This document shows, piece by piece, positions 1-6,965 of a DNA stretch of 13,841 nucleotides; positions within the stretch are counted from its first letter, which is position 1; each line of letters opens with the position of its first letter. The notes under the pieces were generated by a model that ran no database searches, had not been told where the DNA came from, and saw only the letters and a program-made list of their open reading frames with translations. A program made the translations under genes and the position numbers. Source of the stretch: Comamonadaceae bacterium (lineage in GTDB: Bacteria > Pseudomonadota > Gammaproteobacteria > Burkholderiales > Burkholderiaceae_C); contig CANGZG010000056.1 in NCBI GenBank assembly GCA_947458415.1, positions 1 through 13,841 on the forward strand, written 5' to 3'.

Positions 1-89
1 ACCTTGTGATCGGTCTGCGCGTGAGCGAAGAAGAAGAGCGCGAAGGTTTGGACATCAGCAGCCACGGCGAAACGGCTTACAACCGATAA
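1..89 (+). CDS. amtB: Ammonium transporter AmtB, C-terminal end (5' truncated by window)
   Basis: Only the last 28 codons are present, in the frame starting at base 3 and ending at TAA 87-89. The peptide ends in a tail containing LRVSEEEEREGLD and then SSHGETAYNR. This is the conserved cytoplasmic C-terminal tail of Amt/MEP ammonium channels. In the family, Amt is a trimeric inner-membrane channel for NH4+/NH3, and this tail interacts with the PII protein GlnK, which closes the channel when nitrogen is plentiful. The membrane part lies upstream of the window, so nothing can be said about promoter or glnK linkage. A strong terminator follows 30 bp after the stop, so this is the last gene of its transcript, facing convergent metH. 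Identification rests on the short tail alone but the motif is distinctive. Confidence 0.85.
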   Translation, partial: LVIGLRVSEEEEREGLDISSHGETAYNR

Positions 90-100
90 GACCTAGAAAC

Positions 101-118
101 ACCACTGACACCACTGAC
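101..118. repeat. Two tandem copies of a 9-bp unit after amtB
   Basis: ACCACTGAC occurs twice back to back (101-109 and 110-118), between the amtB stop and the terminator stem. It is probably a small local slippage duplication. No function is suggested. Confidence 0.6.
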
Positions 119-150
119 AACCACCCGGTGAAAGCTGGGTGGTTTTTTTT
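119..150 (+). terminator. Rho-independent terminator of amtB
   Basis: An 8-bp perfect stem (AACCACCC at 119-126 with GGGTGGTT at 137-144) encloses a 10-nt loop and runs into eight T (143-150). It lies 30 bp after the amtB stop. In the opposite direction the stem is not followed by a comparable T run, so it is weaker as a terminator for metH, whose stop codon is at 177-179. Confidence 0.9.
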
Positions 151-176
151 CGTTTGCAGCAAATGTTTTTAAAGGG

Positions 177-3017
177 TCAAAGATTCGGCGCCAGCAACCT
201 GAGCAAGTCTTTGTCCGCGACACCTTGACGGTGCGCCAAGTCCTGCACTTGGTCATCCCCGATGCGGCCCACATTGAAATACCGGCTCTCTGGGTGTGCC
301 AGATAAAAACCGCAGACACTGGCCGCGGGGGTCATGGCCAAACTGTCGGTCAGGTGCATGCCGATGTCGGCGCATTGCAGCAGATCAAACATCTGGCGTT
401 TGACGCTGTGGTCCGGGCAAGCGGGATAACCCGGCGCCGGGCGAATGCCTTGGTATTTTTCTTTGATCAACTCTTCTTGACTGAACTGCTCGTTGGCGGC
501 ATAGCCCCACAAATCGCGACGCACGCGCGCATGCATGCATTCAGCAAACGCCTCGGCCAAGCGGTCCGCCAAAGCCTTGAGCATGATGGCGCTGTAATCG
601 TCATGGTCGTCCATGAAGTATTTTTCTTTGGCGTCCACGCCCATGCCCGAAGTGACGGCGAACATGCCGACATAGTCTTGGTAGCCTGTGGCTTGGCCAT
701 TCGCATCCGTGAGTGGCGCGACGAAGTCAGACAAACACCGGTTGGGGTTTTGCACACCGTCATGCACCGGTTTTTCCGTTTGCTGACGCAAGCCATGCCA
801 AGTCAGCGCGGCTTGCGTGCGTGTTTCATCGGTCCACAACACGATGTCGTCACCCACGCTGTTGGCCGGGTACAAACCGACCACGCCGTGCGCTTGCAAC
901 CAACGTCCTTCGACCAATCGCTTCAACATGCGTTTGCCATCGCTGAACACGCGCTGGGCTTCTGCGCCCACCACCTCGTCTTTCAAAATGGCAGGGAACG
1001 GTCCGGCCAAATCCCAGGTTTGAAAAAACGGACCCCAATCGATGTACGTTTCTAATTCGGCCAAATCGAAATTTTTGAACAAGCGCTTGCCAATGAACCG
1101 GGGCGTGCTGGCTTGGTATGCCGCCCAGTTGATTTGCGGTGCATTCGCCCGCGCTTTGGCCAAGGGCAACAACGGCGTTTGCTTTTTGTTGGCATGCTGG
1201 GTGCGCACTTTGTCGTAATCGGCATTGAGCTCGGCGATGAACTGCGTCGCTTGGTCGCTGAGCAAACCTTGCGCCACACCGACGCTGCGTGATGCGTCAG
1301 GCACATACACCACCGGCCCATCGTAATGCGGTGCGATTTTCACGGCCGTGTGTACGCGGCTGGTGGTAGCGCCGCCAATCAACAACGGAATTTTGCGCAC
1401 GCGGAAATAATCATCTTTTTGCATTTCACTGGCGACATACTGCATTTCTTCCAGCGACGGCGTGATCAAGCCAGACAAGCCAATGATGTCCGCGCCTTCC
1501 ACTTTGGCGCGCGCCAGTATGTCGTGGCAAGCCACCATCACGCCCATGTTGACCACGTCAAAGTTATTGCACTGAAGCACCACGGTGACGATGTTTTTGC
1601 CAATGTCGTGCACATCGCCTTTGACGGTGGCAATCACGATCTTGCCTTTGGTTTTCACTTCTTCGCCAGCCGCCTCTTGCTGGCGTTTTTCTTCTTCGAT
1701 GTAAGGAATCAAATGCGCGACCGCTTGCTTCATGACGCGTGCACTTTTGACCACCTGTGGCAAAAACATCTTGCCTTGCCCAAACAAATCCCCGACCAAA
1801 TTCATGCCGTCCATCAGCGGCCCCTCAATCACATGCAACGGGCGACCGCCTGTGGCCAGCACCTCGCGGTAGGCTTCCTCGGTGTCGGTGGTGATGAAGT
1901 CGGTGATGCCATGCACCAGCGCGTGGCTCAAGCGTTGCGACACGCTCACGGGTGAGTCCTGGCTGCCGCGCCAGGCCAGTTTTGCGCTGTCGTCTTTGGC
2001 TGCGCCCTTGGCGTTCTCGGCAATTTCAATCAAGCGCTCGCCGGGACTTAACTGTTCTTCGCCTTGTTTGTATTGTGGTTGACGGTTCAGCACCACGTCT
2101 TCGACACGCTCGCGCAACACCGGTTCCAAGTCGTCGTACACGCCGACCATGCCCGCGTTGACGATGCCCATGTCCATGCCAGCTTGGATCGCGTGGTACA
2201 AAAACACGGTGTGGATGGCTTCGCGCACCGGGTCGTTGCCGCGAAAACTGAACGACACATTGGACACGCCACCACTGACCTTTGCGCCAGGCAAGTGCTG
2301 TTTGATCCAGCGCGTGGCTTCGATGAAATCCACCGCATAGTTGTCGTGTTCTTCAATGCCGGTGGCGATGGCAAAGATATTCGGGTCAAAAATAATGTCT
2401 TCTGCAGGAAAGCCCACCTCGTCCACCAGCACACGGTAAGCGCGTTCGCAAATTTCAATTTTGCGCGCATAGGTATCCGCTTGACCTTGTTCATCGAACG
2501 CCATGACCACGGCCGCTGCCCCATAGCGCTTGATGAGTTTGGCTTGGCGTTTGAATTCGTCCACGCCTTCTTTCATGCTGATGGAATTCACAATGCCTTT
2601 GCCTTGGATGCAGCGCAAACCGGCTTCCATCACCGACCATTTGGAACTGTCGATCATGATCGGTACGCGCGCAATGTCCGGCTCGGACGCGATCAGATTC
2701 AAAAACCGCACCATGGCGGCTTGGCTGTCCAACATGGCCTCGTCCATGTTGATGTCGATGATTTGCGCGCCGTTTTCCACTTGCTGGCGCGCGACCGCCA
2801 AGGCCTGCTCGTACTCGCCATTCAAAATCATGCGGGCAAAGGCTTTGGAACCGGTGACGTTGGTGCGCTCGCCAATGTTGACGAAGGTGGCTTGCGGCTG
2901 CGCGCTCAATTCGTCTTCGTTGCCCTGTTCGGTTAACTGTGATTGGCTGGAAGCGATGAACACAGGTTCTAAACCTGAGAGCTTCATGGGCGGGACAACA
3001 CGGGATGCGGAATTCAT
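177..3017 (-). CDS. metH: Cobalamin-dependent methionine synthase, pterin/B12/activation domains (no homocysteine domain)
   Basis: The product transfers the methyl group of 5-methyltetrahydrofolate via cobalamin to homocysteine, giving methionine (cytoplasm, activated-methyl cycle). At 946 aa it matches only the C-terminal three quarters of E. coli MetH (about 1227 aa). Visible in order: a pterin-binding barrel beginning with NIGERTNVTGS (GERTN about 49-53); a B12 cap and Rossmann domain with DVHDIG, whose His (about 470) is the lower axial cobalamin ligand, followed by GLSGLI and IGGATTSR; and an AdoMet-binding activation domain with RPAPGYPACPDH (about 859-870). The N-terminal zinc/homocysteine methyltransferase module is absent, as in the split MetH of many Burkholderiales, and its partner gene is not in this window. 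The start chosen is ATG 3015-3017, preceded by the SD AGGTGAG. An in-frame ATG at 3038 was rejected because it has no SD and sits against the riboswitch. It follows the SAH riboswitch, which probably controls its translation. Confidence 0.96.
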   Translation of the reverse strand: MNSASRVVPPMKLSGLEPVFIASSQSQLTEQGNEDELSAQPQATFVNIGERTNVTGSKAFARMILNGEYEQALAVARQQVENGAQIIDINMDEAMLDSQAAMVRFLNLIASEPDIARVPIMIDSSKWSVMEAGLRCIQGKGIVNSISMKEGVDEFKRQAKLIKRYGAAAVVMAFDEQGQADTYARKIEICERAYRVLVDEVGFPAEDIIFDPNIFAIATGIEEHDNYAVDFIEATRWIKQHLPGAKVSGGVSNVSFSFRGNDPVREAIHTVFLYHAIQAGMDMGIVNAGMVGVYDDLEPVLRERVEDVVLNRQPQYKQGEEQLSPGERLIEIAENAKGAAKDDSAKLAWRGSQDSPVSVSQRLSHALVHGITDFITTDTEEAYREVLATGGRPLHVIEGPLMDGMNLVGDLFGQGKMFLPQVVKSARVMKQAVAHLIPYIEEEKRQQEAAGEEVKTKGKIVIATVKGDVHDIGKNIVTVVLQCNNFDVVNMGVMVACHDILARAKVEGADIIGLSGLITPSLEEMQYVASEMQKDDYFRVRKIPLLIGGATTSRVHTAVKIAPHYDGPVVYVPDASRSVGVAQGLLSDQATQFIAELNADYDKVRTQHANKKQTPLLPLAKARANAPQINWAAYQASTPRFIGKRLFKNFDLAELETYIDWGPFFQTWDLAGPFPAILKDEVVGAEAQRVFSDGKRMLKRLVEGRWLQAHGVVGLYPANSVGDDIVLWTDETRTQAALTWHGLRQQTEKPVHDGVQNPNRCLSDFVAPLTDANGQATGYQDYVGMFAVTSGMGVDAKEKYFMDDHDDYSAIMLKALADRLAEAFAECMHARVRRDLWGYAANEQFSQEELIKEKYQGIRPAPGYPACPDHSVKRQMFDLLQCADIGMHLTDSLAMTPAASVCGFYLAHPESRYFNVGRIGDDQVQDLAHRQGVADKDLLRLLAPNL

Positions 3018-3019
3018 AG

Positions 3020-3049
3020 ACTCACCTGAGGGTTGCAAAGCAGGTGAGC
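3020..3049 (-). promoter_or_regulatory. SD-sequestering hairpin of the metH leader (riboswitch expression platform)
   Basis: On the metH mRNA, CTCACCTG (complement of 3041-3048) and CAGGTGAG (complement of 3021-3028) form a perfect 8-bp stem, with one further possible G-U pair and a 12-nt loop. The 3' arm contains the SD AGGTGAG, four bases before the ATG. The 5' arm is the 3' end of the SAH aptamer; its CTC also belongs to the pseudoknot helix. The two structures therefore exclude each other: ligand-bound pseudoknot frees the SD, ligand-free RNA can hide it. Pairing is seen directly; the switching mechanism is inferred from the known ON behaviour of SAH riboswitches. Confidence 0.75.
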
Positions 3050-3108
3050 GTCGTTGCGAAGAAAAGTCCCCAAGCCTGGCTTCGTGTGAAGCTGCAACGC
3101 TCCTTGGG
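3043..3108 (-). promoter_or_regulatory. S-adenosylhomocysteine (SAH) riboswitch upstream of metH
   Basis: Read on the minus strand, the leader fits the SAH riboswitch layout. P1 is CCCAAG (3108-3103) paired with CTTGGG (3074-3069). The conserved GGAGCGTTGC follows the 5' arm of P1. P2 is GCTTC (3092-3088) with GAAGC (3083-3079) around an ACAC loop, followed by the conserved CCAGG. The H-type pseudoknot pairs GAGCGT (3102-3097) with ACGCTC (3051-3046), ending in the conserved GCTCACC. Known members lie upstream of ahcY, metH and metF in proteobacteria and switch genes on when SAH accumulates, matching the task of MetH in clearing homocysteine made from SAH. All helices are perfect; no covariance search was run. 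Confidence 0.92.
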
Positions 3109-3116
3109 ATGGCCAG

Positions 3117-3122
3117 ATTTTA
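3117..3122 (-). promoter_or_regulatory. Possible -10 box of the metH promoter
   Basis: TAAAAT on the minus strand lies about 8 bp before the first riboswitch base pair, so a start site near 3110 would place the aptamer at the very 5' end of the transcript. No good -35 box is visible at 16-18 bp upstream. Read-through from the kinase gene (stop at 3158) is an alternative source of metH mRNA, since I see no terminator between them. Confidence 0.35.
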
Positions 3123-3157
3123 ACTGCAAGCCATTTGGCTCTCGGCGTGGTTCACAT

Positions 3158-4102
3158 TCAAAATGCTTGGCTTGTTCCTGTCAATTCCTGACCGCTCGGC
3201 GGCTGACACCCGACTCTTTCGCAATTGATGGCCGCCGCCCTCAACGCACGTTGCAACGTTTTCTCTGTGCGTTGAACCGCTGCTTCTTCTTGACCCACCG
3301 TGTCATGCATCACCCAATCGGCCAAGCAACTGCCCCAAAACGTGTCACCCGCGCCGACGGTGTCCACCACTTGCACTTTGGGCGCGGCGGCTTGGGCATG
3401 GTGGTCGCCGATGTGCAACGACGCACCTTGTTCGCCAAAGGTCAGCGCCACGCGTTGGCAACCCAGTGCTTGCCATTTCTTGGCCAAGACTTGGGGCTGG
3501 TCCCGATGCACATCTGTCCAACCCAATAGCTGCATGTCCTCGTCACTGGCTTTGAGCCAATCGGCCAATGCAGCCATGTCGTTGACCGCCTGCAAGTACC
3601 CAGGCAAATCGTCTGCGACCTTGGTGCGCAAATTCACATCGATGCTGATGGTCCATCCCAAGGCCTTGGCAAACTGAATCACATGCATGACTTTGCGGTG
3701 TTCTGGTGGCATGGCCATCAATGAGCCGGTGTGCAACACCCCAGGGGGGTGGTTTTTCAATTGGGTGACGATGTCTTCGGCAAGGTAATCGCGGTCTGCA
3801 ATGCCTTCTCTGTAAAAGCCATAACTGGGTTGTCCCGCTTGCAAATTCACCACGGCCAAGGAGGTGGGTTTGCGCGACGTTTTGCCCAATGCCTTGGCGC
3901 CTGTGTGCGCCAACCTGTTCGCCAATGCGTGTCCAAACACATCGTTTGAAAACGGGTTCAAGTAACCCACGTCCACGCCTTGCAAAGCCACGGCGCAGGC
4001 CAAATTGAACGGGCTGCCGCCGATCAACGCTTGCAAACTGCCGTCGTCTTGCGCCACACAGTCCATCAACGCTTCGCCCAACACCCACACTGACACGCTC
4101 AT
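3158..4102 (-). CDS. PfkB-family carbohydrate kinase, probable fructokinase
   Basis: A 314-aa cytoplasmic sugar kinase of the ribokinase/PfkB fold, predicted to phosphorylate fructose to fructose-6-phosphate with ATP. The N-terminal sugar-binding signature GGSPFN is at 28-33. The C-terminal PfkB signature DTVGAGDTF is at 247-255, with Asp253 as catalytic base and GAGD forming the anion hole. Length is typical. The ATG overlaps the permease stop by 4 bp (ATGA, 4099-4102), so the two are translationally coupled, and the kinase is the last gene of the leftward transporter operon. Context favours fructose: the divergent operon carries pgi, which is needed to pull fructose-6-P into the Entner-Doudoroff route. 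Ribose, 2-keto-3-deoxygluconate or another sugar cannot be excluded from sequence alone. Frc-type clusters of alphaproteobacteria carry a comparable kinase (FrcK). Confidence 0.85.
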   Translation of the reverse strand: MSVSVWVLGEALMDCVAQDDGSLQALIGGSPFNLACAVALQGVDVGYLNPFSNDVFGHALANRLAHTGAKALGKTSRKPTSLAVVNLQAGQPSYGFYREGIADRDYLAEDIVTQLKNHPPGVLHTGSLMAMPPEHRKVMHVIQFAKALGWTISIDVNLRTKVADDLPGYLQAVNDMAALADWLKASDEDMQLLGWTDVHRDQPQVLAKKWQALGCQRVALTFGEQGASLHIGDHHAQAAAPKVQVVDTVGAGDTFWGSCLADWVMHDTVGQEEAAVQRTEKTLQRALRAAAINCERVGCQPPSGQELTGTSQAF

Positions 4103-5043
4103 TTTTTCAACATCCGTTGGCGTCTGAGCACGTCAATCCACACCGCGATGATCACCACTGCGCCGATCGCCATCATTTGTTTGAATTGTGAAATCTCCAA
4201 CAGGTTCATGCCGTTCCTGACCATGGTGATCAATATCGCACCCAGCAAGCTGCCCCAAATCGAGCCGCGCCCGCCAAACAATGACGTGCCGCCCAAAATC
4301 ACAGCCGCGATGGCGTCAAGTTCGAACATTTGCGCCATCTTGCCGCTGCTTGAATCCATGCGCGCCATGAGCACGATCGCACCCAAGGCACTACTTAATC
4401 CACACACCACGTAAACCGCCAATTTGTAGGCCTTGATGTTGATACCGACTTGACGCGCGCCCATTTCGTTTGAACCCATGGCGTACACATAGCGACCGAG
4501 TTTGGTGCTGGACAACACGAAGGCCATGGCCACAAAATACACACCTGAAATCACGATCGGCATCGGCACGCCCAACACCTCGCCATAGCCGATGAACGGC
4601 AGGGGGTCTGGCATGCCTGCGTTGTCAAAGCCGCCGGTGGATTCAAACGCCAAGCCGCGCCACAGCGTCAACCCGCCCAAGGTGACGATGAACGAGGGAA
4701 TTCCCACAAACGCCACCAAAAAACCGTTGAACAAACCCACAGCCGCACCGATGGCCACCGCAACCAACAGTGACACGCCCACGGGCATGCCCAGCTTGAT
4801 CATCATGTGCCCGGCCACCGCACCGCACAAGGCGGTCAGTGCGCCCACGGCGAGGTCAACCCCACCGGTCAAGATGACAAACGTTTGCCCGCCAGCCAAC
4901 AGCGCAATCACCGAGGCTTGAACCAAGATGTTCGATAAATTGCCGGTGGTCAAAAAATAAGGCGATGCGATGCTCAGCAGCAGGCTGAGCAACAGCACCG
5001 CGACGATCGCCCCAAACCAGTCTTGCTGGGAGATCGGTTTCAT
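4099..5043 (-). CDS. Sugar ABC transporter permease (RbsC/FrcC type)
   Basis: A 314-aa inner-membrane permease of the ribose/xylose/fructose ABC importer family (BPD_transp_2). The first hydrophobic segment is about 10-30, and several more follow, roughly 40-60, 65-82, 90-112, 115-132, 162-180, 208-227, 243-275 and 288-305. Family landmarks visible are TGGVDLAVG (about 59-67) and the loop FELDAIAAVILGGTSLFGG (240-258), the cytoplasmic segment that contacts the ATPase. It would form a homodimer. Its start lies 4 bp after the stop of the binding-protein gene, and its stop overlaps the kinase start, so all three form one operon. The ATPase partner is not downstream as usual but in the divergent operon at 6177. 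Transported sugar is inferred from neighbours (fructose likely). Confidence 0.93.
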   Translation of the reverse strand: MKPISQQDWFGAIVAVLLLSLLLSIASPYFLTTGNLSNILVQASVIALLAGGQTFVILTGGVDLAVGALTALCGAVAGHMMIKLGMPVGVSLLVAVAIGAAVGLFNGFLVAFVGIPSFIVTLGGLTLWRGLAFESTGGFDNAGMPDPLPFIGYGEVLGVPMPIVISGVYFVAMAFVLSSTKLGRYVYAMGSNEMGARQVGINIKAYKLAVYVVCGLSSALGAIVLMARMDSSSGKMAQMFELDAIAAVILGGTSLFGGRGSIWGSLLGAILITMVRNGMNLLEISQFKQMMAIGAVVIIAVWIDVLRRQRMLKK

Positions 5044-5047
5044 GGGG

Positions 5048-6004
5048 TCACTTGACCTTCATGAACTGGGCGACGCCCGAGTCCTTGGCGAACTGGTCGA
5101 CATTCGATGGCAAGACCAAGAACGATCCGGTGTCGATGCGCGCAGAGACTTTTTTGCCTTGCGCGGCTGCAATCGCTGTTTCCACACCGACTTGTCCGAT
5201 CTTGGCCAACATTTGCGCGGCATTCGCTTGTTGCCAACCTTGTTTCATCATGTCCAAACCGCCGGGCGAGCCGTCAAATCCCGCGATCTTCACGTCGCCC
5301 GCTTTTTTACCTGCGGCCATCAACGCCGCTTTGGCACCGAGCGCACCCCCGTCCCAGGCGCAGGCAATCACCTTGGCGCCCGGGTTGGCACGCAACGCGG
5401 CTTCCACGCCGTTTTGCGCCATGGTCTGGTCCCAGGTGGTGGACACTTCGACGACTTTCACGCCTTTGCGCTTGGCGTTCAACCCATCCAAAAAGCCTTT
5501 TTTGCGTTCTTGGCCTGTGGATTGGCCCAGGTCGCCGGTGATGTAGATCACGGTGTCACCGTCTTTGATTTGCTCTGCGGCCCAATTGCCTTGCACCATG
5601 GCCGCTTTGATGTTGTCGGTCGCCACATAAGAAGTGATTTTTGCGCCGCTGATGCCGGTGTCCACCGCGATCACAGGGATGCCCGCTGCCAATGCTTTGT
5701 TCACCGCGGGTGCAATGCCTTTGCTGTCCACCGGCGCAATCGCGATGGCATTCACCTTGCGCGTGATCATGTCTTCAACGATCGCCAATTGCTTGGACAA
5801 CTCGCCTTTTTCCGCCGCCAGTTCGATGAATTTCACGCCGGCGGCAGCGCCTGCTTTTTTCGCGCCACCGTTGATCAATGTCCAACCTTCGTTGGTGTTG
5901 CCATTGGTGATGTATGCAATGGTGGTTTCTGCCTGCGCCAACGCCATGCAGCCGGCCGCGGTCAGCGCCAAGGCCAAGCGGCCCAAGGTACGAGTCAATG
6001 TCAT
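5048..6004 (-). CDS. Periplasmic sugar-binding protein of ABC importer (RbsB-like, Peripla_BP_4)
   Basis: A 318-aa secreted solute-binding protein. Residues 1-25 form a Sec signal peptide (basic MTLTRTLGR, hydrophobic core, ALAQA before the predicted cleavage ahead of ETTIAYITN). The mature part is the two-lobe type I periplasmic-binding fold, with IAPVDSKGIAPAVNKAL, GIPVIAVDTGI and DVKIAGFDGSP as recognisable cluster B elements. It delivers the sugar to the permease encoded 4 bp downstream. The start is ATG 6002-6004, with a strong SD AGGAGA five bases upstream; this removes 22 residues that an earlier in-frame ATG at 6070 would add ahead of the signal peptide. The gene is first in the leftward operon. 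Substrate is not readable from sequence; fructose is the best contextual guess, with ribose or glucose as alternatives. Confidence 0.92.
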   Translation of the reverse strand: MTLTRTLGRLALALTAAGCMALAQAETTIAYITNGNTNEGWTLINGGAKKAGAAAGVKFIELAAEKGELSKQLAIVEDMITRKVNAIAIAPVDSKGIAPAVNKALAAGIPVIAVDTGISGAKITSYVATDNIKAAMVQGNWAAEQIKDGDTVIYITGDLGQSTGQERKKGFLDGLNAKRKGVKVVEVSTTWDQTMAQNGVEAALRANPGAKVIACAWDGGALGAKAALMAAGKKAGDVKIAGFDGSPGGLDMMKQGWQQANAAQMLAKIGQVGVETAIAAAQGKKVSARIDTGSFLVLPSNVDQFAKDSGVAQFMKVK

Positions 6005-6019
6005 GGAATCTCCTGTCTT

Positions 6020-6048
6020 GAAAGGGCAAGCGCGTCGCAGGCCCTTCC
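6020..6048 (-). promoter_or_regulatory. Hairpin in the 5' leader of the binding-protein mRNA
   Basis: On the minus strand GGAAGGGC (6048-6041) can pair with GCCCTTTC (6027-6020), 8 bp including one G-U, around a 13-nt loop. It ends five bases before the AGGAG SD. There is no T run, so it is not a terminator. It may stabilise the mRNA or be incidental. Confidence 0.4.
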
Positions 6049-6070
6049 CGCAATGCGTTCTTGTGGGCAA

Positions 6071-6098
6071 ATTAAAACAGAAACACCGACTAAATAAA
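6071..6098 (-). promoter_or_regulatory. Candidate promoter of the leftward sugar-uptake operon
   Basis: On the minus strand a -10 TTTAAT (5 of 6 to consensus, 6076-6071) lies 16 bp after a -35 TTTATT (3 of 6, 6098-6093), giving a leader of about 60 nt before the ATG at 6004. The -35 falls inside the dyad at 6091-6111. It is the best AT-rich pair in the region but the -35 is weak. For the rightward operon only a poor match (TATGCT at 6132-6137) is visible. Confidence 0.4.
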
Positions 6099-6111
6099 CC
6101 TAGTAGATTTA
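6091..6111. promoter_or_regulatory. AT-rich dyad, candidate operator for the ROK regulator
   Basis: A 21-bp imperfect palindrome centred on 6101 has outer arms TAAAT and ATTTA; 7 of 10 positions are symmetric. It is a conspicuous AT-rich island in a GC-rich divergent intergenic region and overlaps the leftward -35 candidate, so a bound regulator could control both operons. ROK/NagC-type regulators commonly bind AT-rich inverted repeats. Assignment to the ROK gene at 7393 is inference. Confidence 0.35.
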
Positions 6112-6176
6112 CCTATTCCGCTTTTCCCTTGTATGCTTCATGCTTCTGGCTCCACTTATCCATTCATGAGCGCTTT

Positions 6177-6965
6177 ATGACTGCTTCCTCACCCGTTTTG
6201 CGCGTTCAAGGCCTGACCCGGCACTACGGCGGGGTCAAAGCCTTGACCGACGCCGAATTTGCGTTGTTACCGGGAGAACACGCCGCCATCGTGGGCGACA
6301 ACGGCGCGGGGAAAAGCACGTTTGTGCGACTGCTCACCGGCGTGGAACAACCTGGCTCGGGCAGCATCCAACTCGACGGAGTCGAAGTGCAATTCCGTTC
6401 ACCACTCGACGCCCGCGAACAAGGCATGGAAACGGTTTACCAAACACTGGCGCTGGCCGAAGACTTGGACGTGCCTGCCAATATTTTTTTGGGACGCGAA
6501 ATCACGCGCCTGAACCTTGGGCCCTTGTCGGTGCTGAACCACCGTGCCATGCGCCAGCAATCGGTCGACATGTTGGCCACGACCGGCGTGCGTATCCCAG
6601 ATTTGTCGGCACCGTTGCGCGGCATGTCCGGTGGGCAGCGCCAATGCGTGGCCATTGCGCGTGCGGCAGGGTTTGCCAAAAAACTCATCATCTTGGACGA
6701 ACCCACGGCGGCACTCGGGGTGCAAGAAACCGCGCGTGTCGAAGAGATCATCAAAGGCTTGAAACAGCGCGGCGTGCCGTTGATCATCATCAGCCACAAC
6801 CTGCGTCAAGTATTCGATTTGGTTGACCGCATCTGGGTGTTTCGCCAAGGTTGCATCATTTGCCACCGGCGTACGCAAGACACCACACCGCAAGAAATCG
6901 TCGGGTTGATCACGGGCGCCATCGACCCGGCCAGCCTGCCTTCGCACGAGGAGGCCGTGTGCTGA
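6177..6965 (+). CDS. Sugar ABC transporter ATP-binding protein (single-domain, FrcA-like)
   Basis: A 262-aa cytoplasmic ATPase that powers the importer whose permease and binding protein are encoded divergently. Walker A GDNGAGKST is at 40-48, the Q-loop in ETVYQTLAL at about 85-93, the ABC signature MSGGQRQ at 150-156, Walker B LIILDEP at 170-176 and the switch His207 in IISHN. It has one nucleotide-binding domain, whereas RbsA/XylG/MglA carry two in tandem. This short form, with the motif QFRSPLDARxxGMETVYQ, resembles FrcA of the rhizobial fructose importer, supporting fructose as substrate. ATG 6177 was chosen because homology begins just after it; the open frame extends far upstream only as antisense to the binding-protein gene. 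The SD is weak, and a five-codon reading frame (6166-6180) overlaps the start as ATGA. First gene of the rightward operon. Confidence 0.92.
   Translation: MTASSPVLRVQGLTRHYGGVKALTDAEFALLPGEHAAIVGDNGAGKSTFVRLLTGVEQPGSGSIQLDGVEVQFRSPLDAREQGMETVYQTLALAEDLDVPANIFLGREITRLNLGPLSVLNHRAMRQQSVDMLATTGVRIPDLSAPLRGMSGGQRQCVAIARAAGFAKKLIILDEPTAALGVQETARVEEIIKGLKQRGVPLIIISHNLRQVFDLVDRIWVFRQGCIICHRRTQDTTPQEIVGLITGAIDPASLPSHEEAVC

Noticed and set aside
523..542. Alternating GCGCGC/ATGCATGC tract, considered as a repeat or Z-DNA site
   Set aside because: It lies in metH coding sequence (the ECMHARVR segment) and is explained by codons; it is not repeated elsewhere.
225..2936. Long plus-strand open frames (225-1055, 1326-1955, 2064-2936) opposite metH
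   Set aside because: They mirror metH on the other strand, give low-complexity His/Ala/Arg-rich peptides without recognisable domains, and have no SD. They arise from codon bias in a GC-rich gene.
3018..3038. Upstream in-frame metH start at 3038
   Set aside because: It would put the start codon in the loop between the riboswitch arm and the SD, with no SD of its own. The ATG at 3017 has AGGTGAG at proper spacing.
4970..6097. 375-codon plus-strand frame opposite the binding-protein gene, and the upstream extension of the ATPase frame to 5634
   Set aside because: Both are antisense to a gene with a clear signal peptide and family blocks, and ATPase homology starts only after 6177.
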